The notes: generated by a model not told the origin, from the letters alone. A stretch of 64,000 nt of DNA from Filomicrobium sp. (GCA_029287535.1 JARFQY010000266.1:55486-119485), one strand, 5' to 3'; shown: positions 10,601 to 20,266, counted from the first letter of the stretch. Program-made: numbers and translations.

Positions 10601-11227
10601 TTGGACCAGTGCGGCGACATCAATGACGTCGCTTTTTTGTGCAGCCGGACTCGTCTCTGTCGCGGCAGGCGTGGGCGCCTCAGACGAAAAGCTCAGAGCA
10701 AACCCTGAACCACGGGAATACAACAGCGAGATCCGCGGTTCGATCAGCTCAATACGCTCCGGCGAAGCCTGCATGGACCATAATGAGCCGTGATGCAGCT
10801 CGATCGCCGCTTGAGGTGCCGCGACCACGACGTCGCCGCCGACCTCGGACAAACTGAGATTGCGAAGCCGCAATTCCAAAGCACCGTTTTCAGCCAAGGT
10901 CAGGATGACGTCGTCAAATGTAGCCGTCAGACCGTCCAGGCCCTGATCAATGCCTTGTTTAACAGGCGCCGCAAGAAAGTTGACCAAAACCGGTCCTTGC
11001 TGGAGCCGGAAATATCCAATACCCGCCGCCAACACTGCCAGGATGGTGATCGGTAGGACGATCATGGCTATTAAGCCAACGCAAACACGCCGCCACGCTG
11101 ACTTCGCCTTGACCTTCTGATGCCGCGACCTGACAAGCTTGCCAGTAGCCCGTCGCTGAAGCGCAACTGGCGGATTTGGCGGCGTGGAATTCGGCGGAAG
11201 TTGCTGATGAGCCTTCAACGAAGCCAA
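7622..11227 (-). CDS. Large AsmA/YhdP-like (DUF3971-type) envelope protein
   Basis: 1201 aa, one N-terminal TM, long beta-rich region, C-terminal LNNAFAPIPLLGELLSGPRKEGIFGTNYAIRGPMSQPQVFVHPLSSIAPGIFR. Confidence 0.85.
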   Translation of the reverse strand: MASLKAHQQLPPNSTPPNPPVALQRRATGKLVRSRHQKVKAKSAWRRVCVGLIAMIVLPITILAVLAAGIGYFRLQQGPVLVNFLAAPVKQGIDQGLDGLTATFDDVILTLAENGALELRLRNLSLSEVGGDVVVAAPQAAIELHHGSLWSMQASPERIELIEPRISLLYSRGSGFALSFSSEAPTPAATETSPAAQKSDVIDVAALVQSSASYADQVGSASTTLREIGLRNATLLLDAEGRRTYWKLPRLLVGVGQEDGSNIISGSARVSSAGRIWAASFRTVDRAAGGRLSLTASVQDVVPKEIAAALPGIEALSKMDTPVSAEIKAEFSRQGELVDGELEVDVSGTRIPLKEQDGPSLPIDSGMFKFAYDPPAGRVVMRPSQVNIGQQSFTLNGEAVQESGPSSNAVWAFKGWVAPAAYGAGGQTDVVIQSGHVRGRFVSETQSLQFEEMQLALAGGSIAMRGEVDVGKEPGAKWEGTFSGMPVRYLTAVWPKSISSSGRQWLRANVSAGKVQSGTLSLLSGRFLQADQSRADGAFDLNLEMEVENLVFTALTGVNSISAERAVAKLEDDKLVVNLSTAAMDLGDGEKIDIEAGRFVGSDIIGQAPSGQVKFKFSGPASALETLAEAPGLSGPLSVKQRVPKGISGRIAGEATVGFPLGAAFTQRQVGYEIVAQLTEGRIPGVLDGHDITGASLDFSANTQAIDAKGEFHVKGVLAKLNWQWIVGADSDRQPPLRLTATLDAADRRQLGIELGEMVLGDVPVELTVERAGQEDQNVHIRADLTSAVLSFGMIGWVKPSGRRAFMDCDLEGTDTDGERVLSNFRVTGSDIAIEGKVGLDEKGHASSFDFPRFSLDLVSRLKANGKLQKNGVWSLKLAGKTYQGRAFFRSLFAVGGRKASSEAKASAGYDVVADIGNVLGFEDVSMRNLKFSMSSRRGELTALNGRGKLDGGSPLAFELRGGGARRLLIDTTDAGRAFKLVGFYPNMVGGRMRLEVDLDGSGAAEKTGTLWVENFKVLGDPVVSEVVGSADESVPAIARKRRVVRQVFEFDTLRAPFSVGHGQIVLHDAAVHGALLGATLRGKADFRRKYVDLGGTYVLLQGLNNAFAPIPLLGELLSGPRKEGIFGTNYAIRGPMSQPQVFVHPLSSIAPGIFREIFQLAPQSQTVSPRTSGARARPSSRGNKKDSQIIDGWGSQLGTD

Positions 11228-11474
11228 CCTTCAACATTTTTGGCGGATGAGCCATACCCCTGCGATATGTCAGCAGAACGTGAAACCCTGTGTCTGATCC
11301 ACGTCCACCGGTCGAGGCACTCGCCCCGATTAGCCGTGCCCAAGGCTCCGGTTCGCCAACATACTGCTAACTTCGCGTCGGGCCTATTGCTAGCCAGCTC
11401 CCTTCAACAACCCGTCGCAATAATTGCAAAACCAGTCACATCGCGGCACACGTAGCAATTAGGCACCAGAAGAC

Positions 11475-11501
11475 GAGCTGGCCTCGAGCATGAGCCAGCT
11501 C
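11475..11501. promoter_or_regulatory. 8-bp inverted repeat (GAGCTGGC/GCCAGCTC) upstream of bcp
   Basis: Arms 11475..11482 and 11494..11501, 40 nt before the bcp start. Confidence 0.35.
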
Positions 11502-11541
11502 CCATAGGCATGTCCTCAAGGCGGCAGAAGAAAGGCAGAAC

Positions 11542-12009
11542 ATGGTCACAGAGGGTAAGAAAGCTCCAAACATCAAGCTAAGCGACGCCGATGGCGAACT
11601 CGTGGAGCTGTCCAAGCTTAAGGGCTCGATAGTGGTAGTATATTTCTACCCAAAGGACGACACGTCGGGCTGCACCAAGGAAGCCTTGGATTTCACATCT
11701 CAAATCTCGGACTTTGAGGCGGCTGGTGCCACCGTTTTGGGCATTTCTCCCGACAATGAGAAAAGCCACAAGAAATTCACCGACAAGCACGACCTCAAGC
11801 TGAGGCTCTTGGCCGATGTCGACAAAAAAGCAGCCGAGGCCTACGAAGTTTGGGTGGAAAAGTCCATGTATGGAAGAAAATACATGGGCGTCGAAAGATC
11901 GACGTTTTTGATCGACAAGACGGGCAAGGTTGCCCGCGCCTGGCGCAAGGTCAAGGTTCCTGGGCACGCCTCCGAAGTTCTTGCCGCCGTGAAGGAACTA
12001 AATACCTGA
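11542..12009 (+). CDS. bcp: Thioredoxin-dependent thiol peroxidase (Bcp/PrxQ)
   Basis: VVVYFYPKDDTSGCTKEALDF catalytic Cys motif, GISPDNEKSHKKF. Confidence 0.95.
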   Translation: MVTEGKKAPNIKLSDADGELVELSKLKGSIVVVYFYPKDDTSGCTKEALDFTSQISDFEAAGATVLGISPDNEKSHKKFTDKHDLKLRLLADVDKKAAEAYEVWVEKSMYGRKYMGVERSTFLIDKTGKVARAWRKVKVPGHASEVLAAVKELNT

Positions 12010-12060
12010 CCGGCGTCAAGAGCCTAACATCAGACATCAGAAAGGTGGCAACTGACGGTA

Positions 12061-12081
12061 TTTTCGCAGGCACTGCGAAAA
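12061..12081. terminator. 9-bp perfect hairpin TTTTCGCAG-GCA-CTGCGAAAA downstream of bcp
   Basis: Arms 12061..12069 and 12073..12081, 3-nt loop; A/T tails are part of the stem. Confidence 0.4.
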
Positions 12082-12237
12082 CCCTGACTTTTCACCGGCT
12101 CGGGACGCGTGACCTCGGTCACCAACTGTGCTAATGGCGGCTTCGTCAGAGTTCGCAGATACCTGAATGCGGGGGGTGTCAAGCGACGGGCTTTGGCTTC
12201 TTTCCATTCAGGTTGCGTAACTGGAGGTCGCTGACAA

Positions 12238-12744
12238 ATGCTATCAAACTTCAAGAGAAACGAGGCAGAGATGCCAAAACCACCCGCGCAACCCCTTCCA
12301 CCGGGACACTCGACCACCCCGCCTCCTCCACAGACGGCGGCAACTCGTCCAGCAACTCAAATGCCACCATCCGTAATCGGCCCAGATCTCACAATCCACG
12401 GAAATCTGAGTTCCGAGGGACAGGTTCAAATTGATGGCAACGTGGAAGGCGACATCCACGGCACGCACATCATCGTCGGCGAACGCGCGCATATCACCGG
12501 CGGCATCATTGCCGAGGAAGTCGTCGTGCGGGGGCACGTGATGGGCTCGGTACGCGGCAAACGCGTAATGCTCCAGGCGCAAAGCCACGTCGAAGGCGAC
12601 ATTTATCACAAGGCCCTTGCCATTGAGCAGGGTGCTTTCTTCGAAGGCAAGTCGCGCCGTAGTGAGGATCCGATCTCCGGCGCCGCCCCTACGGAAAAGC
12701 CGCCCATGCTGGTTCCGGTCGTCACCGACGAAGCCGCTTCCTGA
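12238..12744 (+). CDS. Bactofilin family protein
   Basis: VIGPDLTIHGNLSSEGQVQIDGNVEGDIHGTHIIVGERAHITGGIIAEEVVVRGHVMGSVRGKRVML beta-helix repeats with Pro-rich N-terminus. Confidence 0.93.
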   Translation: MLSNFKRNEAEMPKPPAQPLPPGHSTTPPPPQTAATRPATQMPPSVIGPDLTIHGNLSSEGQVQIDGNVEGDIHGTHIIVGERAHITGGIIAEEVVVRGHVMGSVRGKRVMLQAQSHVEGDIYHKALAIEQGAFFEGKSRRSEDPISGAAPTEKPPMLVPVVTDEAAS

Positions 12745-12798
12745 GGCTAACTGCTTCAGCCATGTTTGTGGGGCAGCCGGCCTGCCTCAACGCCCTGC

Positions 12799-12820
12799 CT
12801 CGCGGCGTCATCGCCGCGAG
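12799..12820. terminator. 9-bp hairpin CTCGCGGCG-TCAT-CGCCGCGAG between convergent genes
   Basis: Perfect inverted repeat with 4-nt loop; no clear T tract. Confidence 0.45.
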
Positions 12821-12871
12821 TTACTGCGTCCTTGAGCCTTCTACATGACTGATCAGTAAGATAGCGCGCCG

Positions 12872-15505
12872 CTACCAGTCCTGATCAACATGCCATGCCG
12901 ACAGCCCAACGCGCGTTCCTTCCAGTTCCTCAAAGGCCTGATCTCGACACGTGAGAACAACAACCTGATGGTGCCTGGAGGCAATACTCAACGAGCGGAA
13001 CATCTGGGAAATGCGCGCTGCGTCGCTGTACGCCAGCGGATCATCCAGTAGCAAAGGCACAGGTTTTCCATGCTCGGCCAGCAGCCGCGCATACGCCAAT
13101 CGCACAAGGATCGCCAACTGCTCCCGCGTTCCGTCGCTGAGCCTGTCGATTGCCTCGACCTCACCGCCACGGATCAGGCGTTCAGCTGTGAAGCCCTCCA
13201 CGAACTGTAATTGCGCACCGCCAAAAACCTCCGCGAGGTAAGGCTTCACGCGTTCCATTAACGGAGCCATTAAGTGCTCCCGTGAGGTTTCCCTGGCGGC
13301 GTGCAGCGCCTGACTGAGAAGTTCCAGCGCATCAATCTCAGCCTTGATTTCCGCCACGAGGCTGTCGGCGCGCTGCAATTCCCCCTCGAGTTCGCTGAAG
13401 CGCCGACCGATACCACTATTGGAGTGCGCATCGATCTGGGCAACCAGAGCCGCCCGACGCTCACGAAGCTGCCCGGTCTCGGAACGAGATGCATCAACGT
13501 TGCGCTGCGCTGTCTCGACACGCGCCTTCAGCGCCCGGATCGCATCATCATCGGGCAGGACCTGTTGTAACGCCGTCACCTTGCGCAAGGCTTCAGCAGC
13601 ATCCTGGTCCACAGTGGCCACCCGCGCCTCTAATTCGGCCAGCCGCTCCGCCCGAACATCATCAGGGCCAAGCACCTGTTCCAAGTCCGCCATCTGCTGC
13701 CGGGCCGCCGTCGCCCGCGCCTCCGCCTCAGCCAGCGCGGCCTGCGCGGTCTTTGCGGCTTGGGCAAAACCCGGGTAAGTGCTGCGCGCATCAGTTAGAG
13801 CTGTCGAAACATCTTTCAAACGCTGTTCCAGAACCGCGTCATCCACCTCAAGATCGCAATGTTCAAACTGAAGTTTCGCGAGCTGGCTCTCGAGCTCAGC
13901 AACATCACCGCGCAGCGACACAAGACCATCCGGTGCCACGCGTCGCAGCTCTGCAATTGACAAGGACAACGCCCGGTCCCTCTCGGTCCTTTCGGCAAGC
14001 AGCTTCTCGGCGCCGGGGAGGTCCTGAGCGCCCACCACGACGAGCAGCTCTTGCCACTCGCTCAGCAATTGAGCCCGCTCCGCCAAATCCCGCTCCCGGC
14101 TCTCGGCACCACCGGGTGAAATCTCGATCCGTCCAAGCCCTGGCACAACCAGGGTCATGGTCTCGGTGGCAATAATCTCAGCGCCGTCGCCAACAGCCTC
14201 ACCGTCGACGAGAACACGCCCCTGCGCTCCCTCATCGTAAGCGACGCGGATCGCCGGACTTTCGGCCGCGATACGTTCATCCAGAATCTGCCGCCGCTGG
14301 TCGAGTCGTGTGAGACGGTCGACGCGTTCGGAATTCACGGGATCCGAACGCATTCGCTCGGCCTCAACGGCCACCTCCCGGTCAAGCCTTTCAGCATTGG
14401 CAAGCGCCATCGCGCGTTCCGCGAGCTTGCTGGCCACATTGCGAGCGCGCAGAAGCTGTTGCAGTTGGTTTTGCTGATCCGACATGCGAACGCCGTCGGC
14501 CCGTGCTTTTTCCTCTTCGGAAGTTCCCGTTTCGGACGCCTCACTCAGGGCAGGCAGGCGGGATGTAACCTCAAAATGCCTTCTGCCGACTTCAGCTAGT
14601 CGCTCTTGATCCCGCCGGAACCTCTTGAGCGCATCGTGCGACGTCTCCTGGTCCTTGAGCCGTATCCTGACTTCGTCCTGGGCCTGGCGTAAAGCCAGCC
14701 GCTGTTGCTCAACCTTCTCCAACTCTTCGGCCGCGCTGGCGGCGGCGAGTTCCAGCGCATTGACGACATCGGGATGGCCGACTTCCGCGAAGCGCGCCTG
14801 CAGCAAATCAAGCTCGGCTTGCGCGCTTTGAACACGCCCAAGACCCGCCTCGGCTTCCTCGACCTGCTGCCTCAATTTTGCCTGGGCTTCTAACGCGATA
14901 TCATAGCGCCCGCCCTTCTTTGCGCCGCGGCTTGTGACCAGACCATCGAGCTGGGCTTGTACCCGAGCCCGAACCGCATCGGCTGAAGACGCTCCCGTAA
15001 TTTCCTGAAGCTGACCCTGAATGGCCCGTGTTAGCGCGTCACGCTCCCCACGGTCCTTTGGCCTGTCAGGGTTCGGCATCTCCAAGGCATGCTTCTGTCC
15101 GACCCAGGCAAGCCCCCGCTCAGCTGGTCCAGCCACGGCATCGAGCAGTTCGCCGAAGGCGGCGTCCGCGTCCGCATTGCGCGCAATAGCGCTACCGGTG
15201 CTGAGATCCGTAAACAGCGCTCGTGGTCGCTTGCCGAAACGCTTGCTGATGCGCCATAGATTCCCGTCAATTTCCAGGTCGGCCTCGACCAGCGGCTGTC
15301 CGCCGCCATAGGGCGTGAGCTTCTTGACTGCATCGCCGCTGGAGTTGTGCTTCAGTGTAAGCAGCATCTGCAACGCCCGGAACAGCGTTGACTTACCCAT
15401 CTCATTGGGCCCGGCCAGAACATCAAGCCCGCCTGAGAACCCCTCGACAGCCACCGGCTCACCAAACCGCCCGACTTCAGCGACACGCAGCGCCTTGATC
15501 TTCAT
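12872..15505 (-). CDS. AAA family ATPase, SbcC/YhaN-like
   Basis: GPNEMGKST Walker A, coiled-coil centre, LSDGTREQLAILVRLAYARLLAEHGKPVPLLLDDPLAYSD signature/Walker B. Confidence 0.9.
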   Translation of the reverse strand: MKIKALRVAEVGRFGEPVAVEGFSGGLDVLAGPNEMGKSTLFRALQMLLTLKHNSSGDAVKKLTPYGGGQPLVEADLEIDGNLWRISKRFGKRPRALFTDLSTGSAIARNADADAAFGELLDAVAGPAERGLAWVGQKHALEMPNPDRPKDRGERDALTRAIQGQLQEITGASSADAVRARVQAQLDGLVTSRGAKKGGRYDIALEAQAKLRQQVEEAEAGLGRVQSAQAELDLLQARFAEVGHPDVVNALELAAASAAEELEKVEQQRLALRQAQDEVRIRLKDQETSHDALKRFRRDQERLAEVGRRHFEVTSRLPALSEASETGTSEEEKARADGVRMSDQQNQLQQLLRARNVASKLAERAMALANAERLDREVAVEAERMRSDPVNSERVDRLTRLDQRRQILDERIAAESPAIRVAYDEGAQGRVLVDGEAVGDGAEIIATETMTLVVPGLGRIEISPGGAESRERDLAERAQLLSEWQELLVVVGAQDLPGAEKLLAERTERDRALSLSIAELRRVAPDGLVSLRGDVAELESQLAKLQFEHCDLEVDDAVLEQRLKDVSTALTDARSTYPGFAQAAKTAQAALAEAEARATAARQQMADLEQVLGPDDVRAERLAELEARVATVDQDAAEALRKVTALQQVLPDDDAIRALKARVETAQRNVDASRSETGQLRERRAALVAQIDAHSNSGIGRRFSELEGELQRADSLVAEIKAEIDALELLSQALHAARETSREHLMAPLMERVKPYLAEVFGGAQLQFVEGFTAERLIRGGEVEAIDRLSDGTREQLAILVRLAYARLLAEHGKPVPLLLDDPLAYSDAARISQMFRSLSIASRHHQVVVLTCRDQAFEELEGTRVGLSAWHVDQDW

Positions 15506-16632
15506 TGATCCCCCGCCAATTCCTGCCGGGCGATCGCTGCAAGCCGGGCCAGTGCGGCGGCTGCAGTCCCCTGCCGTGCGTCATTGTCGTCGCTAGCGAT
15601 CTCACCAAGAAACGCGGCTGCTTGAGCAAGTTCGTTACTCCCGTCGAAGAGCTCGAAGTCGTCATCGCAAACCGGCAATAGACCTGAAAGATCGGCCTTC
15701 AGGAACTGGAGTTTCGCTTCGAGGGCGGCGCACCACTCTTCAATCGCCCCGATGTCCTGAAGCGCCATGCGCCCGGCAAGCGTCAGTCGTAAAACGAGCT
15801 GGCCAGGATCGTCGGCAAGTTGGTCTATCTCGCGCTCGATGGAACCAAGATCATCCGCGGCCGAAATCAAATACTCCCGCTTGGCCCAGACAAAGCTTGC
15901 ACTCGCGATATCCTCAACCTGCGGCTCCACCCCGGCGGCATCAATAGAGACCAACAGAACCAATCCCGGCGTATTGTCGGGAAAGCGGTCGGGCTCAGGT
16001 GTTCCCGAGTAGTGCGTTCGCGCGTTCTCGCGGCGCCGACCATGCCAGTCGCCCAGTGCCAGATAATCAAGCCGCGCCTGCCGCGCACGGTCAGGATCGA
16101 TGCTGACTGAACTCTCCTGCGCGCTGCCGAACCCTCTGACGGAGCCGTGCGCTAGGCCGATACGGACCGCGCCCGCCGGTGTCTCAGCATGATTCATCCA
16201 GGCCGTTGGATCTTCCGCCACGCTCTGCGCCACCAATGGCGCGGGCAACAACCATACTCCCGCCTCCAACTCGACAGGTTGCGCCGTGTCCAAGACACGA
16301 ATGTTGCCTGGCAGGTCCTCTTGTTTGAGTCTGTGCCAGATACCTTGCGAACGCGCGGGATCATGGTTGCCCGGCAAAAGCCACCACGTCACGTGCTCGG
16401 CTCTGGCCATGCGATGAACCGGTTGCATCAGCGTGACATGCGCAATGACGTCGTTGTCGTAGACATCTCCTGCCACCAGCACATGACGGACCTGGCATTC
16501 CGCGCAGATGCCTGCGATGCGATCGATGACCGAAACTCGAGCGGACTCCAACTTGCCGGCGACCCGCTCCTCAAAGTTGCGGAACGGCTTGCCGATTTGC
16601 CAATCGGATGTGTGAATGAACCGTATTGTCAC
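15502..16632 (-). CDS. Metallophosphoesterase / DNA repair exonuclease, SbcD/YhaO-like
   Basis: RFIHTSDWQIGKPF, VAGDVYDN, LLPGNHDP, GLAHGSV; overlaps the ATPase start. Confidence 0.92.
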   Translation of the reverse strand: MTIRFIHTSDWQIGKPFRNFEERVAGKLESARVSVIDRIAGICAECQVRHVLVAGDVYDNDVIAHVTLMQPVHRMARAEHVTWWLLPGNHDPARSQGIWHRLKQEDLPGNIRVLDTAQPVELEAGVWLLPAPLVAQSVAEDPTAWMNHAETPAGAVRIGLAHGSVRGFGSAQESSVSIDPDRARQARLDYLALGDWHGRRRENARTHYSGTPEPDRFPDNTPGLVLLVSIDAAGVEPQVEDIASASFVWAKREYLISAADDLGSIEREIDQLADDPGQLVLRLTLAGRMALQDIGAIEEWCAALEAKLQFLKADLSGLLPVCDDDFELFDGSNELAQAAAFLGEIASDDNDARQGTAAAALARLAAIARQELAGDQ

Positions 16633-16765
16633 CCAGGCCCCACTCCTGTGCGCCGAATCAGACTAAAAAGTTCATACTTTGTTCTCGTGAAAGTCAAGGT
16701 GGGAACAGGGTTTATCGACAGCAGAGTTCGAGTATCACAGTTATTGCAGCGAAGGAGATTACCTC

Positions 16766-17914
16766 GTGACACCGGATATTGAGACGATCATCATCGGTGG
16801 AGGTGTCGTGGGTCTCGCAATCGCCCGCCGACTGGCCGTCCTCGGCAGTGAAACGCTGGTCCTTGAGCGTCACGAACGCGTCGGGGCGGAGACCTCCTCG
16901 CGCAACTCCGAAGTCATTCACGCCGGCATCTACTATCCTCCCGGCAGTCTCCGTGGCCGCCTATGTGTGGACGGTAAGAAGCAACTATACAGGTTCGCGG
17001 AGGAAAACGGCGTCACCGTCAATCCCTGCGGCAAGCTGGTTGTGGCCACCAGTGAGGAAGACCTCCCCGGCCTTGAAACCATCGCCGCGCGCGCGACCGC
17101 CAATGGCGTTGGCGATCTTCGAATGCTTGAGCGGACAGCCGCTCAGCGGATGGAACCGGAATTGGAGTGCATCGCCGCATTGCATTCGCCCTCCACCGGC
17201 GTGATCGACTCCCACGGCCTGATGACCGCCCTAGAGGGACATCTCACCGAACACGGCGGACAGGTCGTACTCTCTACCGAGGTTCTGGGCATCGCCCGAG
17301 ACAGCGATGGCAACTACGCGGTTACGACACGCAGTGGCGATAATGACAGCGCCTCGTCAACGGTTATCACGTGCCGCAACCTTGTTCTGGCAGCCGGCCT
17401 TGAAGCGACCCAGGTCGGCAATCTCCTGCAAAAGGACTGGCCCGACGGCTACGCCCCGCCGCAGACCTATCCAGCCAAGGGGCACTACTTCTCGCTATCG
17501 AGAAAGGCACCCTTCACCCACCTGATCTATCCGGTCCCGTCCGGGGCCTGGCTTGGCATTCACCTCACACTTGATATCGCAGGGCAGGCTAAGTTTGGCC
17601 CCGACCTGCAATGGATTGAGGAGGTCGACTACAGCTTTGATGATCCGGACGGCGCCCGCCGCCGCACGTTCATCACAGAGGTTCAACGCTACTGGCCGGG
17701 CCTACCGGCCGATGAGCTTCAACCGGGCTATACGGGCATCCGCCCGAAAATCTACCGTCAAGGAGAAGCGCCGGCCGATTTCACATTTCACGGCCCGAAG
17801 ACGCACGGTCTTGCAAATCTCATCGCTCTTTATGGAATCGAAAGCCCCGGCCTGACTTCCGCACTTGCCATCGGCGATCACGTCGCCGACATGCTTTTCA
17901 ACCGCTCGGACTAG
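16766..17914 (+). CDS. FAD-dependent oxidoreductase (L-2-hydroxyglutarate oxidase/LhgO-like)
   Basis: IIIGGGVVGLAIARRLA, RNSEVIHAGIYYPPGSLR, C-terminal YGIESPGLTSALAIG. Confidence 0.9.
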   Translation: MTPDIETIIIGGGVVGLAIARRLAVLGSETLVLERHERVGAETSSRNSEVIHAGIYYPPGSLRGRLCVDGKKQLYRFAEENGVTVNPCGKLVVATSEEDLPGLETIAARATANGVGDLRMLERTAAQRMEPELECIAALHSPSTGVIDSHGLMTALEGHLTEHGGQVVLSTEVLGIARDSDGNYAVTTRSGDNDSASSTVITCRNLVLAAGLEATQVGNLLQKDWPDGYAPPQTYPAKGHYFSLSRKAPFTHLIYPVPSGAWLGIHLTLDIAGQAKFGPDLQWIEEVDYSFDDPDGARRRTFITEVQRYWPGLPADELQPGYTGIRPKIYRQGEAPADFTFHGPKTHGLANLIALYGIESPGLTSALAIGDHVADMLFNRSD

Positions 17915-19056
17915 TGCCGCTGACCACTATTGAGCCGCGTCTCCAGCCACGCTGAATATCGGCTCATGCCAAAGCAGAACAGCCAGAATACAAATGCAGC
18001 GAACACATATCCTGTCGCCGCTGTTTGCGGAGCAAACCACTTCGCATCTGACTGAATGGCCTGCTTGACGATCCCAAGCAGATCAAACAGGCCAATGATC
18101 AAAACCAGGCTTGTGTCTTTGAAAAGCGCGATGAACGAGTTGACAATTCCCGGGATCACGAGCTTGAGCGCCTGCGGTAGAACGATCAGCCCCATCTTCT
18201 GCGGGTAGCTCATTCCCAGCGCGTCGGCGGCCTCGAACTGTCCCCGCGGAATCGCCTGCAGGCCGCCCCGGACAACCTCGGCCATATAGGCCGCCGCGAA
18301 CAGTGCAACGCCGATGAGCGCCCGCAAGAGTTTATCGAAAGTGACATTCTCGGGCAGGAACAGCGGCAGCATCACCGACGCGAAAAACAGCACGGTAACG
18401 AGCGGCACGCCACGCACGAATTCGATGAAGATAATGGCCAGCCATTTGATAAGAGGCAGCTCCGAGCGCCGCGCCAGTGCCAGCACAATGCCGATGGGAA
18501 ACGAGGCCGCAATACCGACGCAGGCCACCACCAGCGTCACCAGGAGCCCACCCCACAGGTCCGTCGTGACGATCGGTAGCCCCAGCCACTCCGCACCGGT
18601 CAGCAGGAAGTAGGCAATGATCGGGAAGACCACCAGCATGTAGATCGACAGCCAAAGCTTGCCGGGCACGCCCGGCAGCATCAGCGGCACCAGCCCAGCA
18701 AGCGCCAGCACGTACGTGAGATTGACCCGCCATAGCTCGTCAAGCGGATACCTCCCGTACATGAACAGCTTGAACTTGTTTGTGATGAACGGCCAGCAAG
18801 CTCCGGCCCCAGGCACCCGGCACGCCGACCCGTCGCTGCCGGTGAAAACCGCCCTGATGATTGCCCAATCAACAACGGCATGAATGATCCAGTATGAAAT
18901 CAACAAGCCGAACAATGTGAGCGCAGTGCTCCACCAGGACGAGAACAAGTTGACCTGGGCCCATTGGATGGCCACCTGCCAGCTCGTCCTGTCCATGTCT
19001 CGCATGCGTTGCATCAAGCCTGGCTCCCGCGCCTCATCTTTCAACCAGCGCGACAC
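17911..19056 (-). CDS. aapM: General L-amino acid ABC transporter permease AapM
   Basis: HisM-type permease (EVVRGGLQAIPRGQFEAADALGMSYPQKM), long AapM-like N-terminal extension. Confidence 0.9.
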   Translation of the reverse strand: MSRWLKDEAREPGLMQRMRDMDRTSWQVAIQWAQVNLFSSWWSTALTLFGLLISYWIIHAVVDWAIIRAVFTGSDGSACRVPGAGACWPFITNKFKLFMYGRYPLDELWRVNLTYVLALAGLVPLMLPGVPGKLWLSIYMLVVFPIIAYFLLTGAEWLGLPIVTTDLWGGLLVTLVVACVGIAASFPIGIVLALARRSELPLIKWLAIIFIEFVRGVPLVTVLFFASVMLPLFLPENVTFDKLLRALIGVALFAAAYMAEVVRGGLQAIPRGQFEAADALGMSYPQKMGLIVLPQALKLVIPGIVNSFIALFKDTSLVLIIGLFDLLGIVKQAIQSDAKWFAPQTAATGYVFAAFVFWLFCFGMSRYSAWLETRLNSGQRH

Positions 19057-20254
19057 GCGCGTTGAACCAGTTCATGAACACTGACGTCAGCAGGCTTAGC
19101 GACAGATACACCGCCATTGTCATTATGATCACCTCAACCGCCTGATTGGTCAGATTGAGCACCGTGCCCGCGAACACCGAGACAAGATCCGGATAACCGA
19201 TCGCCACAGCCAGTGAGGAGTTCTTCGTCAGGTTGAGGTACTGGTTGGTGAGAGGTGGAATGATCACCCGCAGCGCTTGCGGAATAATGATGAGCCGCAT
19301 CACCTGCCCGTCACGAAGACCGAGTGCCGATGCAGCCTCCCGCTGCCCCTTCGGAACCGAGAGGATACCGCTGCGCACGATCTCCGCTATGAATGCAGCG
19401 GTATAGAGCGTCAGACCGCTCACGAGCGCAATGAACTCCGGCGAAATGACAAACCCGCCACGAAGATTGAAGCGCCCCAGTTGCGGAACATCGAAGCTCA
19501 CCGGGAACCCTGCCAGTACAAACGCCAGGGCCGGCAAACCCAACACGCAACCCAAGACAGGAAACAGCACCCGAGGCTGCACGCCGGTCTCGATCTGAAT
19601 CTTCTTCGCGCGCCTGTTGATCCAGAACGCCGCAATGAAACCGATGACGAACGCCAGCAACACGAACCAGATTGCTTCATCCCAAATGGGTCTCGGCAAA
19701 TACAGTCCACGCAAATTGAGGTAAGTGGCAAAGGGGAATTCGATGCTATCGCGCGGCCTCGGCAGTGTTTTGATCACGCCAAAGTAGACCGCAAACAGCA
19801 TCAACAGCGGAGGCACGTTGCGTATCGTCTCAATGTAGACAGCAGCCAGGGTCGAGACGAGCCAGTTCTGCGATAGCCGCGCGATGCCGATTACAAACCC
19901 GATGACGGTCGCCAGAACAACTCCGACAACAGCGACGAGAAGCGTATTAAGCAGACCAACCAGGAAGGCACGGCCGTGCGTGTCCGTGCTAGTGTACGAG
20001 ATCAGTGACTGCGAGATATCGAAGCCGGAAGTGTTTCTTAGAAACCCGAAACCAGCGGCGATCCCCTGCGCTTCCAGGTTGCGGATCGTGTTGTCGACCA
20101 CGGACCAGATGAGCCATATGAGTATGACTGCGACGGTCAGCTGCAGCATGATCCCACGGCTCTTGGGATCATAAAAATAGTCTGTCAGGCTGCGCGAAGG
20201 CCGCTGGTCAGCGCGCGCCTTCGTGGCTCTTGTCAAACCACTGCCCCTCCGCAT
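19034..20254 (-). CDS. aapQ: General L-amino acid ABC transporter permease AapQ
   Basis: EIVRSGILSVPKGQREAASALGLRDGQVMRLIIIPQALRVIIPPLTNQYLNLTKNSSLAVAIGYPD. Confidence 0.92.
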   Translation of the reverse strand: MRRGSGLTRATKARADQRPSRSLTDYFYDPKSRGIMLQLTVAVILIWLIWSVVDNTIRNLEAQGIAAGFGFLRNTSGFDISQSLISYTSTDTHGRAFLVGLLNTLLVAVVGVVLATVIGFVIGIARLSQNWLVSTLAAVYIETIRNVPPLLMLFAVYFGVIKTLPRPRDSIEFPFATYLNLRGLYLPRPIWDEAIWFVLLAFVIGFIAAFWINRRAKKIQIETGVQPRVLFPVLGCVLGLPALAFVLAGFPVSFDVPQLGRFNLRGGFVISPEFIALVSGLTLYTAAFIAEIVRSGILSVPKGQREAASALGLRDGQVMRLIIIPQALRVIIPPLTNQYLNLTKNSSLAVAIGYPDLVSVFAGTVLNLTNQAVEVIIMTMAVYLSLSLLTSVFMNWFNARVALVER

Positions 20255-20266
20255 CGAAACAAAAGT

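Noticed and set aside
13489-14175. 228-aa plus-strand ORF
   Set aside because: Pro/Ala/Arg-rich antisense frame inside the SbcC/YhaN-like gene.
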